From the NCBI GenBank assembly GCA_002702655.1, contig PABB01000050.1, positions 1 to 34,785 of the forward strand: a stretch of 34,785 bases of DNA. The letters run 5' to 3'. Every line of letters starts with the position of its first letter. Within the stretch, counting starts at the first letter, position 1. Below the pieces are notes generated by a model. The model saw only the letters and a program-made list of their open reading frames with translations. It searched no databases and was not told the origin of the DNA. This document shows positions 1 through 8,137 of this stretch, piece by piece. The translations under genes were made by a program, and so were the position numbers. The stretch comes from Planctomycetaceae bacterium. Its GTDB lineage: Bacteria; Planctomycetota; Planctomycetia; Pirellulales; Lacipirellulaceae.

Positions 1-1
1 C

Positions 2-865
2 CTCGTCAAGCATCTCAGAATCGACTGGCCGAAGCGGGCAACGGAGTTGCTCAAGGTTTCAGTCGATGACGTGATGGCGTGGCGCGACTCGCTCGTGGCG
101 TCTGGTGCAGCGCCCAAGACGATCAATCGCCGCATCGCGTCGGTCAGTTCCTTCTACAAATACCTGCAAGCGGTTGCCGCTGAGATGCGGTTGCCCATCG
201 TGGTGCCGAATCCGGCCCACGCCCAGTTCATCGGCCGCAGCTCCCGTGACCCGCTCGAAGAAACCAAAGCCCTCACCGCTACTCGCGCTCGGCAATTGAT
301 GGGGCTGCCTGCCGGTGATGACCTGGTGGCGTATCGCGACCGGGCGATCATCCGGTTCTACCTCTATTCGGGCGCCAGGCTCGCGGCCGGCTGCCGATTG
401 CGCGTGCAGGATTTTCATTTTGAGGCCGAAGATGCGACAATTCGCATCAACGAAAAAGGCCAAAGACGCCGCACCATCGGCCTGCACTTTGCAGCCGCCG
501 ACGCGATTTCGGAGTACATGAAGTACGCAGGAATCGACTCCGGCCCCCTCTTCCGCCCCCGCTCGGGCCCGCGGAGCAAAACGCTCGCCAATCGCCCATT
601 GAGCGCCCACGCCATGTACCGGTTGCTACAAAAGTATCTGCAACGTCTCCCCAATTCCATGCGCAAAGAGGAAAGCGGCGCCTTGCGGTGCATCTACACG
701 CCCCATTCGTTGCGCGCCACCACGGCCACGCTACTGCTTGACGCCGGGGTCGACATCGTCAAGGTGCAGGCGCTGCTCGGTCACCGCCACGTTACGACGA
801 CACAGGTCTACGATAAGCGGCGGCGAACAGCAAAGGACTCGGCCAGCCACGACGTGCCAATTTGA
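2..865 (+). CDS. Tyrosine recombinase/integrase, 5'-truncated by the window edge
   Basis: Site-specific DNA recombinase of the phage-integrase family. The frame is open to the window edge, so the true start lies upstream; a TTG at position 47 is only an internal codon. The N-terminal part (to about 300) is a SAM-like core-binding domain with the usual pattern of helix, 'INRRIASVSSFYKYL' and linker. The catalytic domain shows the first Arg in 'SGARLAAG', a beta-hairpin Lys in 'NEKGQRRR', the H-x-x-R box in 'PHSLRATTA', 'LLGH' and the nucleophilic Tyr in 'TTQVYDKR', so the active site looks complete. The size from the core-binding domain onwards fits a XerC/D-like enzyme of about 300 residues. 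It stands alone on the + strand, and a hairpin lies 64 bp past its stop. It could belong to a mobile element extending left of the window. The family is certain; the exact role is not. Confidence 0.9.
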   Translation, partial: LVKHLRIDWPKRATELLKVSVDDVMAWRDSLVASGAAPKTINRRIASVSSFYKYLQAVAAEMRLPIVVPNPAHAQFIGRSSRDPLEETKALTATRARQLMGLPAGDDLVAYRDRAIIRFYLYSGARLAAGCRLRVQDFHFEAEDATIRINEKGQRRRTIGLHFAAADAISEYMKYAGIDSGPLFRPRSGPRSKTLANRPLSAHAMYRLLQKYLQRLPNSMRKEESGALRCIYTPHSLRATTATLLLDAGVDIVKVQALLGHRHVTTTQVYDKRRRTAKDSASHDVPI

Positions 866-928
866 ACTGAGAGGATTATCGCGTAGTCACCGCTCGATTG
901 CGGCAAGTTGTCGTCCGTGAGATCGACC

Positions 929-949
929 ACGAGCGACGCCGTCGCTCGT
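929..949. terminator. Hairpin between convergent genes, possible terminator
   Basis: A 9-bp perfect stem with a 3-nt loop (acgagcgac / gtcgctcgt) lies in the 126-bp gap between the recombinase stop and the stop of the minus-strand zinc-ribbon gene. The following T-run on the + strand is weak, so intrinsic termination is only possible, not clear. Confidence 0.35.
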
Positions 950-991
950 CTACTTGACAATCGGCTGACAGACAGACGCCGGCATACGGAT

Positions 992-1183
992 TCAGTTCTG
1001 CTCGACAAGCTGCCGAACGCATTCCTCAGAGCACACGTGCAGAATGAGTTCGCGGTGAAACCAACGGGTCGGCTCGCCGCAGACGGAGCATGGCCGCCGC
1101 TGATCCTCCCGTAGCACGGGCACGACGTTCGGAGCGGGCGGAACGCCTGGCATGGCGTCAGGATAGACCTCGTCGAACTTCAT
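992..1183 (-). CDS. Small zinc-ribbon protein, unknown function
   Basis: A 63-residue protein. The C-terminal half has 'CSVCGEP' and, 16 residues later, 'CSEEC', a treble-clef-like four-cysteine zinc site. The N-terminal half is acidic and proline-rich. The ATG at 1183 is preferred because the residues upstream in the same frame are low-complexity and the motif-bearing part starts here; no good Shine-Dalgarno sequence is visible. Zinc ribbons this small usually bind nucleic acid or protein, but no role can be assigned. It is convergent with the recombinase and divergent from the toxin-antitoxin pair. Confidence 0.6.
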   Translation of the reverse strand: MKFDEVYPDAMPGVPPAPNVVPVLREDQRRPCSVCGEPTRWFHRELILHVCSEECVRQLVEQN

Positions 1184-1407
1184 GCCTGCAGTGTAATCCG
1201 AGCAAGACCCGTTGGGATTCGCCGCGGCCGAAAGGGTTGTGGAAAAGCACAAACTCCGGTCGCTGCGAGGCGACTCCCCTCCCCCTGCTTTTTCGCTCCC
1301 GCCGAGCGGGGCAGCGGACGCGGCGAATCGGGCCCCGACGGGACTTGCTCGAAACCGACGCCTTTCCTGACGCAGGAGCCGTCGCTCGGCGCCGCGGAAA
1401 CGAGGCT

Positions 1408-1437
1408 TTGCGTCGATCCCGAAAATCGGGGTATAAT
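1408..1437 (+). promoter_or_regulatory. Sigma-70-like promoter of the antitoxin/PIN pair
   Basis: A perfect TATAAT -10 box (1432-1437) with a weak TTGCGT -35 candidate 18 bp upstream (1408-1413). The -10 box ends only 6 bp before the ATG at 1444, so transcription should begin at or next to the start codon and give a leaderless transcript. This is inferred from spacing alone. Confidence 0.55.
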
Positions 1438-1443
1438 TGAGGT

Positions 1444-1686
1444 ATGACGCTCAACATTGACATCCCCGAAGAAATCGCCCGCAAGCTCGCCGACCAGGCC
1501 GCGAAGTCCGGCACGGAGCCGACCGCCTACGTACTGAAGGCCGTCGAGCGGTCGCTCGCCGAGGCCGACCGGCTTGACCGCGTGCTCGGACCCGTGCGGA
1601 CGGCCTATGCCGAATCCGGCCTCAGCGAGGACGCGCTCAGCGACCTGCTCGAAGACGAAAAGCACGCCCTGAGACGCGGAGAGTAG
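1444..1686 (+). CDS. Antitoxin, ribbon-helix-helix-like, of a PIN toxin-antitoxin module
   Basis: An 80-residue, mostly acidic protein. The N-terminus ('TLNIDIPEEIARKLADQAA') has the beta-strand then amphipathic helix pattern of MetJ/Arc-type ribbon-helix-helix DNA-binding antitoxins. The acidic C-terminal tail ('LSDLLEDEKHALRR') is what normally wraps the toxin. The gene ends 1 nt before the start of the PIN gene, the standard antitoxin-toxin order. It probably represses its own promoter. The start at 1444 is supported by the promoter, whose -10 box nearly touches the ATG. Confidence 0.75.
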   Translation: MTLNIDIPEEIARKLADQAAKSGTEPTAYVLKAVERSLAEADRLDRVLGPVRTAYAESGLSEDALSDLLEDEKHALRRGE

Positions 1687-1687
1687 C

Positions 1688-2170
1688 TTGGCCGGCCCCG
1701 AGCGCGTCGTCTTTGACTGCAACGTCTTTCTCCAGGCGTTGATCTCGGATCAAGGCCCCGCGGCACACTGCTTTGAAGCCGCCCAAACCGGCCACGTTAC
1801 ACTCTACTACTCGCAAGAGATTCTCGCCGAGTTCGCGGATGTGGCGTTGCGGCCCAAAATTGTCCAGCGATTCGGCATCACGGCCGAAGCCGTCGAACTG
1901 TTCACAGAGCTGATTGAAGGCGCAGGCAAGCTCATTGAAAGCGTGCCGCAGGTCTTTCACTACGAGCGTGACCCGAAAGACGCCCATTACGTCGATCTCG
2001 CCGTGGCGATCTTGGCGAACCTGGTTGTCAGCCGCGACAGGGACCTGCTGGCGCTGAACGATCCGGAGGCGCCGGAACGCGAAGTTCTTGCGCAGCTCGG
2101 ATGCGATCTTGTTGTCGTCACGCCGGTGGGGCTGCTGGAGCGATTGGAGAAGCCAGGCGACAATGAGTAG
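1688..2170 (+). CDS. PIN-domain toxin (COG1569-type putative ribonuclease)
   Basis: A 160-residue protein of the PIN family, Mg2+-dependent ribonucleases often acting as type II toxins. Acidic residues appear at the expected places: Asp in 'VVFDCNVFLQAL' near residue 10, Glu in 'SQEILAEF' near 46, Asp in 'DPKDAHYVDLAV' near 100, and Asp in 'SRDRDLLAL' near 117. The start is TTG, 1 nt after the antitoxin stop, so the two are probably translationally coupled. The length matches the 'putative toxin-antitoxin system toxin component, PIN family' group. The target RNA is unknown. Confidence 0.85.
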   Translation: MAGPERVVFDCNVFLQALISDQGPAAHCFEAAQTGHVTLYYSQEILAEFADVALRPKIVQRFGITAEAVELFTELIEGAGKLIESVPQVFHYERDPKDAHYVDLAVAILANLVVSRDRDLLALNDPEAPEREVLAQLGCDLVVVTPVGLLERLEKPGDNE

Positions 2171-2226
2171 CGACAGACCCGCCGAGATTCTTGCTTTTGA
2201 CGGCTGAATTGTGGCATCGTGGTCCC

Positions 2227-2715
2227 ATGGAGATCCCACCGCTCGAACCTTTTGACATCGACCATCTGGAACCTGTGACAGTCGAGGTGACGCTCAGGTT
2301 GCCAAGGCTCACCGACGCCGACAGCCGGGCGGCTGCTCAGCAGTTTTCTGGAGTCTTGGCCGCTGCCGGTTCCTGGAATATCTACGAGCAACCCGCTGAA
2401 CTGGCGAGTTTTCTCAGCCACTGTCTCTTGGCAGTGGCCGACGAGCTGCTTGAGGATCCTCGCAGCCTCCTCAGCCTATTCTGCGGCCCGCAGTATGAGC
2501 CGTGGTTTGAACGGCGGTGCGACCTCCTGGCTCCATCTGGCGCCGGAGCAGCGCTCAATCGGGCGGCCATCGCCAACACGCTTGACCGCTGGAAGATTGA
2601 CGACGCCAACCAACATCTGCTCAAGTCAGCCGCAATTGTCATGGCTATCGCGTCGCTTGCGACAATTGGCCGTCTCCCGCTGCAGGAGCAGCCTGACCTG
2701 CAAGCAATGAACTGA
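2227..2715 (+). CDS. Hypothetical protein, 162 aa
   Basis: Not recognised. The ATG at 2227 gives 162 residues; a TTG at 2191 would add 12. The N-terminus is rich in Pro, Glu and Asp. The middle and C-terminus are predicted mostly helical, with Leu/Ala-rich stretches ('FLSHCLLAVADELLED', 'LLKSAAIVMAIASLATIG'), the last possibly a buried helix rather than a true membrane segment. No signal peptide and no Cys/His cluster are seen. It follows the PIN toxin by 56 bp on the same strand but has no visible functional link to it. Confidence 0.55.
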   Translation: MEIPPLEPFDIDHLEPVTVEVTLRLPRLTDADSRAAAQQFSGVLAAAGSWNIYEQPAELASFLSHCLLAVADELLEDPRSLLSLFCGPQYEPWFERRCDLLAPSGAGAALNRAAIANTLDRWKIDDANQHLLKSAAIVMAIASLATIGRLPLQEQPDLQAMN

Positions 2716-3068
2716 AATCCCGAACGCAGCCACATTGCCCGCTCAGCAATTGGCGGCACAATGTGCCCGCAGGCGGCCTCCGAGCGTTCAAAATGTCTTC
2801 GGTCCGCGTTCGTCCAAGACGCCGGAGCGGCTCGCTGACGCCCGCGCGGCACAAGCGGGCTGGAATCCGGTACATCTGTCACAAAGCGATTCTAGCGCGG
2901 CCATGTAACATGCCCCTCTCAGATTCGCCGCAAGCAAGGACCGGCGGGTTCTGATCCCCAATTTGACGGACCGCGTCAGCGGGCCGCACAGGGGCTCGTT
3001 CGGCTCGACCTACTGACCGCCAGTCTGACCATCACCCACGTTGATAGATCCGCAAGTAGGATTGGGCG
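2716..3068. other. Intergenic, 353 bp, no supported gene
   Basis: Open frames here lack a convincing start, ribosome-binding site or recognisable protein. No clear terminator or promoter was found between the convergent ends of the 162-aa gene and the 83-aa minus-strand gene. Confidence 0.5.
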
Positions 3069-3320
3069 CTAATCCTGCCGGTCGATCTCGACATCAGCGA
3101 TCCCAAGCTCTTCAGCGATCTCGCGTATCGCCGGAACGCCAATCGTGGCGTCAGCAAGTTCCACGCCGATATCCATCTCTCCTCGACCAAGACCGCTTCC
3201 GACCACAACGCCGATTCCATTGTCCTCGATTCGGTCTGCCAGTTCGTTTCGACGAGCAAGTTCCTCATCGAGCGAGAGTCCCTCGCCTCGGAGTTTCATT
3301 CGTATAGCGACGTATTCCAT
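3069..3320 (-). CDS. Small acidic protein, 83 aa, unknown
   Basis: An 83-residue acidic protein starting 'MEYVAIRMKLRGEGL' with regular alternation of charged and hydrophobic residues, a Gly-rich central turn ('GIGVVVGSGLGRGEMD') and an amphipathic helix ('PAIREIAEELGIADVE'). The composition is typical of a real soluble alpha/beta protein, unlike neighbouring spurious frames. No motif assigns a function. The ATG at 3320 has no strong Shine-Dalgarno sequence. It is divergent from the GP88-like gene, with about 210 bp between the starts. Confidence 0.6.
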   Translation of the reverse strand: MEYVAIRMKLRGEGLSLDEELARRNELADRIEDNGIGVVVGSGLGRGEMDIGVELADATIGVPAIREIAEELGIADVEIDRQD

Positions 3321-3531
3321 CTGGAGAGCATCGCATGAACTTCACGCCTGCGCAACAAGCTTGCGCCTGGACCATCGACGGGCTCTCCGTATAATCCGCT
3401 TATCAATTGCTAGGTCTTCTCCTTCAACTCACATCCATTCGTAGCGCTTCAGTTCCTGGCCAATCGCATCGCGATTGGCGAGGGACCGGACATGCAACCG
3501 CCGCCCTCGGTAAACCTGGTTGCGACTATGG

Positions 3532-4392
3532 ATGGATGAAATGAAAGAGAAGAAAGCGCGCGACCTCAAGGTCCTCCGATCCGGAGACCCGCGGTCACAG
3601 TTCAATATCGTGTCAGCAAAGGAGGTGCTTACCCGACTGGGCAGGCCGCAGTATCTGCTGAGCAGTTCCAGCAAGATCCGCAAAGGCGAGTCCCTGGGGA
3701 TTCTGAGCAAGGTCCTGTACCTGACCTCAGGCTTGTTCTGCCCGGCGGCCAGCCAGGGATGTCTTGCGAGCTGTCTTGGCCACTCAAGCGGGTTCATGAA
3801 AGAGCAGCGTGCGACGAGCGCACGGGACCGAAGGTCGGCCCTCTACATTGAGTACCGGCAAGCGTTCATCGAGCTACTCAAGCACGAGATTCATGAACAC
3901 GTCTTTGAGGCGGAGACGCAGGGCATGCGACCGGCAATTCGGCTGAACGGAACGAGCGACATCGATTGGGAGACGAGGCACAGCGAGATCTTCGAGCTGT
4001 TTCCTCACGTGCAGTTTTACGACTACACAAAAGTCATGCCACGGATGGACTCGTTCCTGAACGACCGGATTGACGGTGAGCGACGCTGGCCGACCAACTA
4101 CCACCTGACGTTTAGCCAGAGCGAATGGAATTCGCGCCAGGCTCAGGCCGTCCTGCACGCAGGGGGCAACGTTGCTGTGGTATTTGACGGCGAGTTCCCG
4201 GAGCACTACCTGGGATTTGACGTCATCGACGGCGACAAGTCCGACGTCCGGTTTCTCGATCCGAGCCCGGTCGTGGTGGGACTGTCAGCCAAGGGAGTTG
4301 TAGCCCAGGAAAATGATCAAACTGGATTTGTGATTCGATCCGGACGACCGACCCCCGGTGTCTTGACACGGCATCTGAACAACGCCGCCTAG
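3532..4392 (+). CDS. GP88/DUF7227-like phage-type protein with a cysteine cluster
   Basis: About 286 residues. The order of motifs matches the GP88/DUF7227 group found in phages and plasmids: 'LYLTSGLFCPAASQGC' followed by 'ASC' (a C-x6-C-x3-C cluster), an Arg-rich helix, 'IRLNGTSDIDWE', 'VQFYDYTKV', 'YHLTFSQSE', 'NVAVVFDGEFP', 'VIDGDKSDVRFLDP' and 'VVVGLSAKG'. The biochemical role of the family is not established as far as I know; the three cysteines could hold a metal or an Fe-S cluster (inference). ATG candidates are at 3532 and 3541, with no clear ribosome-binding site. A strong terminator follows directly. It probably descends from a phage or plasmid. Confidence 0.75.
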   Translation: MDEMKEKKARDLKVLRSGDPRSQFNIVSAKEVLTRLGRPQYLLSSSSKIRKGESLGILSKVLYLTSGLFCPAASQGCLASCLGHSSGFMKEQRATSARDRRSALYIEYRQAFIELLKHEIHEHVFEAETQGMRPAIRLNGTSDIDWETRHSEIFELFPHVQFYDYTKVMPRMDSFLNDRIDGERRWPTNYHLTFSQSEWNSRQAQAVLHAGGNVAVVFDGEFPEHYLGFDVIDGDKSDVRFLDPSPVVVGLSAKGVVAQENDQTGFVIRSGRPTPGVLTRHLNNAA

Positions 4393-4400
4393 CAAACCGC

Positions 4401-4432
4401 AGGGGAGCAGCATTGCTGCTCCCCTGTCTTTT
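4401..4432 (+). terminator. Rho-independent terminator after the GP88-like gene
   Basis: A near-perfect inverted repeat (aggggagcag / ctgctcccct, 10-12 bp stem, tight loop) starts 8 bp after the stop codon and is followed by 'gtctttt'. Position and shape fit an intrinsic terminator. Confidence 0.8.
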
Positions 4433-4632
4433 GCTGGTCGACGTCGGTTCCTGCGAGGCGCAGTCCAGTTCAGTTGATCAGCTGGCGACTCGAGCCCTCG
4501 GTTTGGCTGGATCACACCGCTGCAACTCGGCCGCCGACGCGCAAGGCAGGTCGTCGCTGTCCTGCAGCAGGCAAGGGGCGAGGAGGACGGCCAGTCGCTC
4601 CACACCCGCGAACTGTCGAAGCGTCAGGCAGG

Positions 4633-4878
4633 CTACTTGTATCTCCGCTTGTGGAGATGCAAGGCAACCTCTCTTCTGATATCATCCATGGTTTCGGTGA
4701 TCGCTTCAAGCTCGCCGTTGAACACGTCGTAGTAGCCTTCCGGGTGGTCAGCGCTTGACTCATGGTCGAGCAGCAGCAGGCGAACCCGGTATGCTCGATC
4801 CTCGTCCGGATCGAATTCAACGACATACGCGATTTGGCGGCAGCGATCGGTCCCATGGAGGACAACTTCCCAGGCCAT
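4633..4878 (-). CDS. Small protein, 81 aa, unknown
   Basis: An 81-residue acidic protein with a beta-rich N-terminal half ('WEVVLHGTD', 'YVVEFDPDEDRAYRVRLLLL') and a helical C-terminal half ending in a basic tail ('LHLHKRRYK'). A good Shine-Dalgarno sequence (AAGGAG, 8 nt upstream of the ATG at 4878) supports the gene and the start. No family is recognised. It lies opposite to and upstream of the protein kinase, with 129 bp between the two divergent starts, so they may share a regulatory region. Confidence 0.6.
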   Translation of the reverse strand: MAWEVVLHGTDRCRQIAYVVEFDPDEDRAYRVRLLLLDHESSADHPEGYYDVFNGELEAITETMDDIRREVALHLHKRRYK

Positions 4879-5007
4879 AGCAAACTCCTTACAAAGAACC
4901 TTCGGGGTGTGGACAAAGCCGTCTCCTCGAAGTGGTTATGGAGCGCACCCTGAGTTGGTGACTTAAGGGGCGTAGGTTGCCCGAGATCATCTGGATTCAA
5001 AGCGGAA

Positions 5008-6036
5008 ATGGCAAAGCAACGGATCACTCACCGGGGGAAGACCTACCGCGTTCTACGGACGTTGAGCATCGGAAAGAGACCGTACCACCTACTCAAAGAC
5101 CTGAGCGACCAGCGCGAACGCTACCAGGCCTTTGATCCGTATGCCGGGCCTGATGGAGACCTGCGGGCTGTCTGGGTCTTCCCCCGTACGTCCTACGTGG
5201 AAAAACAGATCCGTTTGGTGGCTCGCGTCTCGGAGGCGAATGCGAATTTCCCGACGATCCTTGAGTACCACCCGGTTGGAAGGCGGCTGTTTGTCGTCGC
5301 AACCTGGATACGCGGGCAAGACCTGGCCGCATACCTGGACGACGTCCGCAGCGGGCGCTTCCCAAACGCACGTCCAAGCCCAGGAGAAGCCGTGCGTCTG
5401 GCTCGGGGGCTCGCCCACGGAGTGAGCAATCTCAATCAGAAGAAGAACATCGTGCACGGCGACATCAAGCCGGCCAACATTGTCCTCATGAGAGAGCCGT
5501 CGAGACTGTGCCTCATCGATTTCGGCAGCTCGTGGTTCGTCGAGCAGACGTTGTGCGCCCGGAGGTCCGACGGGGCGAGCCCTGCTTACGCGGCGCCCGA
5601 GTTGCTTGACCAGGATGGTTCGCTGGGCGTTCCTGATTTTCGGAGCGATCAATTTGCGACAATGGTCGTCCTGTACGAACTGCTCACGCTTCAGTTGCCG
5701 TACTCAGGATTGGGCGGGGCCGCAGGCATGGACAGTCGCCACCGAGTCGCGATGGAGGGCGAACTGGTGGTCCCAAGCCGCTTTCCGGGGATCGGACTGC
5801 ATGGTCTTTCTGCAAACGCGTGGCGAAAGCTCGATCGGCTTGTGGCAAAAGGGCTGCGTCTCGATCCCGGTCAACGGTATCAGAATCGACGAGAGTGGCT
5901 AAGGGCGTTCGACCAGATTCATGCAAGCCTGATGCACGGAGATGACGAGTCGGTCCTGCTTCGCTCATTCCAGGACGCGATGGAGTGGCCCTGGCGAGCG
6001 TGGCGAGAGTGGAGGGGGCGCCATCGTCATCAGTAG
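5008..6036 (+). CDS. Ser/Thr protein kinase-like protein lacking the usual N-lobe lysine
   Basis: A 342-residue protein kinase fold, cytosolic, with no membrane helix. The catalytic loop is 'HGDIKPANIVL' (H150, D152, K154, N157; Gly instead of Arg before Asp), the Mg2+ motif is 'DFG' (171-173), the APE motif is at 196-198 and the F-helix Asp is near 214. The Gly-rich loop and the VAIK lysine are not recognisable: the region expected to be beta-3 reads 'DLRAVWVFP'. So the C-lobe looks active but the ATP-anchoring lysine is missing or displaced. The gene ends 7 bp into the end of the opposing Cas4-like gene. Next to an HTH-pseudokinase, it is likely part of one signalling unit (inference). Confidence 0.85.
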   Translation: MAKQRITHRGKTYRVLRTLSIGKRPYHLLKDLSDQRERYQAFDPYAGPDGDLRAVWVFPRTSYVEKQIRLVARVSEANANFPTILEYHPVGRRLFVVATWIRGQDLAAYLDDVRSGRFPNARPSPGEAVRLARGLAHGVSNLNQKKNIVHGDIKPANIVLMREPSRLCLIDFGSSWFVEQTLCARRSDGASPAYAAPELLDQDGSLGVPDFRSDQFATMVVLYELLTLQLPYSGLGGAAGMDSRHRVAMEGELVVPSRFPGIGLHGLSANAWRKLDRLVAKGLRLDPGQRYQNRREWLRAFDQIHASLMHGDDESVLLRSFQDAMEWPWRAWREWRGRHRHQ

Positions 6037-7079
6037 CCGCGCTTCTCAAAAAAGCGCTGATGCGGGGGCCCCCATCTGAATCGATCCCCGCAGGGACTAT
6101 GATAGTCGCGACGATCCACGCCACGGAAGCAGTAAGCAGGCAGCGTGCTGCCGTTCCTCGTCGTTGTCGTAATCCCCATGCGATAGACCCTCGGTCTGCC
6201 TATCTTGCAGGCGTGGCACAGCCGAGAATTGCCGGGCCGCGGCGGATCTTGATTGCGACTGACGGATTCGCGAACGACTCGACGCGCTTCCAGCAATCCC
6301 TGGTGGAACGCCTTGCCGCTCGCCGGCGAGTTGGGGACGGTGAGTCCGTCATAGCTGTTCGGCAGGAGGACAATACCGTAGGGGCTCTCAGCCCCCTCGC
6401 ACGTTTGGATGAGGTGGCAGTAGGCAGCCATTCTGGCGTAGTGTTGACGGTAGAGTCTGGACGTGTTTCCCTTGAGCCGAAACACGGGAATCCTCACCGA
6501 TCCGTGTCGCAACACGCGCCAGGGCTTGCCGGCGCAACGCCAACGTTCATCGCGGAGCACCTCCTTGTAGGGAATTGACTCGAAGCCAGCATTGAGCAGG
6601 CCCCACCAAGTCACTTTCTGATTATCGGTGGCATTCTGGCTGGGCATCTGCGGCCGGGCGGCTATGGCTCGACGCCGGAGGACGATGAGCCTGATTACGC
6701 GGTAAACCCGTTTCAGAGCCAGAATGAACATGACCGCGGACGCTATGAGCAACACCAGGCCCGCAGGCGAAGTCGCGTCGGCGATCACGGCGGTCACCAG
6801 GAAAGCGACGGTTGCGGCTCCCAACAACCACATCTGAGTCAATTGACGAGTCAACTGAGTTTTGATTTGACGCATGCTCCAGTAAAGGGCGCCGGGGCGA
6901 TAACCAAGTTGGGGCGCTGCAAGCTCGTCCTCTTCGACATCGGCCTGCTGCTCGTAGGCAAGGAGCCCGGCGCGCGGGCAGAACACGAACTCAGTGAGAA
7001 CATGCACGCCGATCCACGGATCGTCGCGCTGAGCTGTCATCTTGCCGCCGGGTCGATCAGTTGGCCGGTGTCGATTCAC
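6030..7079 (-). CDS. Membrane protein with Cas4/RecB-like nuclease features, probably degenerate
   Basis: A 349-residue protein. The N-terminus 'VLTEFVFCPRAGLLAYE' resembles the opening of Cas4/Dna2-type nucleases, where this Cys is the first Fe-S ligand; further cysteines follow near the C-terminus (C288, C291, C317, C330). Two hydrophobic helices (about 84-102 and 106-124) interrupt the domain. A region at 185-222 ('GKPWRVL', 'IPVFRLK', 'RQHYARMAAY') parallels the PD-(D/E)XK core and the Q-x3-Y helix, but the acidic residues expected before the Lys are substituted, so nuclease activity is doubtful. The GTG start at 7079 overlaps the upstream stop by 4 nt (GTGA); ATG 7040 is an alternative. 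The Cas4 relationship is inferred by eye. Confidence 0.6.
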   Translation of the reverse strand: MNRHRPTDRPGGKMTAQRDDPWIGVHVLTEFVFCPRAGLLAYEQQADVEEDELAAPQLGYRPGALYWSMRQIKTQLTRQLTQMWLLGAATVAFLVTAVIADATSPAGLVLLIASAVMFILALKRVYRVIRLIVLRRRAIAARPQMPSQNATDNQKVTWWGLLNAGFESIPYKEVLRDERWRCAGKPWRVLRHGSVRIPVFRLKGNTSRLYRQHYARMAAYCHLIQTCEGAESPYGIVLLPNSYDGLTVPNSPASGKAFHQGLLEARRVVRESVSRNQDPPRPGNSRLCHACKIGRPRVYRMGITTTTRNGSTLPAYCFRGVDRRDYHSPCGDRFRWGPPHQRFFEKRGY

Positions 7080-8137
7080 GATGCCTTCCTTTTCTGCTTC
7101 TTAAGGATGCCCAGGATTTTGCGAGAGCCCGGCCTTTTTGCAGGATTCGGGTGCAGGCAACCGAGAATCACGGCGGCCAGGTTTGCCGACAGCCCGGAGT
7201 TCGCGAGAACTTCGTTAGCCGAACCCGGAACATCGTTCGCTCCCTGGCTGAGTCCAAAGACAAACAGCATGCCCCAGGCGTACCAGTCGGCCGAGTTCGT
7301 CACCTGACCGCCCGCCTGGACCTCGGTGGCCACGTAAGGCGAAGACCGCCAATTGCGTGTTGGCGAAACGGTCGGCACGTTCGCCAGGAGCTTTCCAAGC
7401 TCGAAATCGGATAGGACCAGACGCTGCGTGGCGTCTTCCAGCACAATCGAGTCGGGGAGAATCTCCCGAAGTATAACGTCGTTCCCATGCAAAGCGTCCA
7501 GCGCCGTAGCCAGCGAGGTCATCAGCCCCAGCAGCGCGCTCGTTCCCAGCGTTCCGGACCCGGCGAGGTCGCCGTATGTTCGCCCTGCCACCTGTTCGTC
7601 AAGCACCCAGTGGCAATTTGCACCATTGTCGCAGCCGCTGGTGATGTGCCTGGCGATAAACGGCAGGTGCTGCAATTTCAGTGCGACGGTTGCATGGCGA
7701 TTCAGTACGGCATCGATCCGCTTGCGCGTCCTCAGCGACAATTGCTGCGTGTCGTAGCGTTTGAGCCTGCCGATGCGGTCTGCGTGCCTGCGCGAGCGAA
7801 CATTGAAGACCTCGTACCGGAGTCCGTTGGCAGCGGTCTTCGGCTTGCCAACTCTCCTTCGCCCGTTCACGTTCCATTCGTCGCCGAGGATCGTATCGAG
7901 AGACGGTTCCGGTCGAACCAAGCTGCCGGATCTTACTGAGAGCGCCTCCTCAATAAACCCAATCGTCTCAGCGGTGGTGGACGCACCCGTCATGATGCGG
8001 CTCAGCTGCTTGAGGCTGATAGCGGCCTTTTGGGCGAGCTTCTCCTGCGTCCAGCGCGGGGCGCCGGGCGCGTTCATTGCCTGATGGGTCGCCTCTCGAT
8101 CCAGGTAGGCCATGGGACTTCTCTCGCGGTTGCTCAC
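7076..8137 (-). CDS. HTH-pseudokinase fusion
   Basis: A 353-residue protein. Residues about 28-65 form a Cro/C1-type helix-turn-helix ('TQEKLAQKAAISLKQLSRI'). Residues about 105-345 follow a protein-kinase fold: 'RLKRYD' near 126 could carry the beta-3 Lys, the catalytic loop reads 'LREILPDSIVLED' (His, catalytic Asp, Lys and Asn all replaced), the Mg2+ motif is 'DFE' (244-246) and 'SPYVATEV' stands for the APE segment. It should therefore be a pseudokinase, perhaps a DNA-bound sensor or scaffold. GTG 8137 gives a GTGA overlap with the upstream small gene; ATG 8113, behind a purine-rich stretch, is an alternative start. Its stop overlaps the Cas4-like start in the same way. Confidence 0.8.
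   Translation of the reverse strand: MSNRERSPMAYLDREATHQAMNAPGAPRWTQEKLAQKAAISLKQLSRIMTGASTTAETIGFIEEALSVRSGSLVRPEPSLDTILGDEWNVNGRRRVGKPKTAANGLRYEVFNVRSRRHADRIGRLKRYDTQQLSLRTRKRIDAVLNRHATVALKLQHLPFIARHITSGCDNGANCHWVLDEQVAGRTYGDLAGSGTLGTSALLGLMTSLATALDALHGNDVILREILPDSIVLEDATQRLVLSDFELGKLLANVPTVSPTRNWRSSPYVATEVQAGGQVTNSADWYAWGMLFVFGLSQGANDVPGSANEVLANSGLSANLAAVILGCLHPNPAKRPGSRKILGILKKQKRKAS

Noticed and set aside
1158-1722. Long minus-strand frames over the antitoxin region
   Set aside because: Arg/Ser/Pro-rich composition without domain pattern; they are the complement of the antitoxin/PIN genes, which carry real motifs and a promoter.
2382-2882. Minus-strand frame of 166 codons
   Set aside because: Low-complexity Arg/Ser-rich translation opposite the 162-aa gene; no start signal.
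3429-3797. Minus-strand frame over the start of the GP88-like gene
   Set aside because: Overlaps the conserved part of the GP88-like protein and has no domain pattern of its own.
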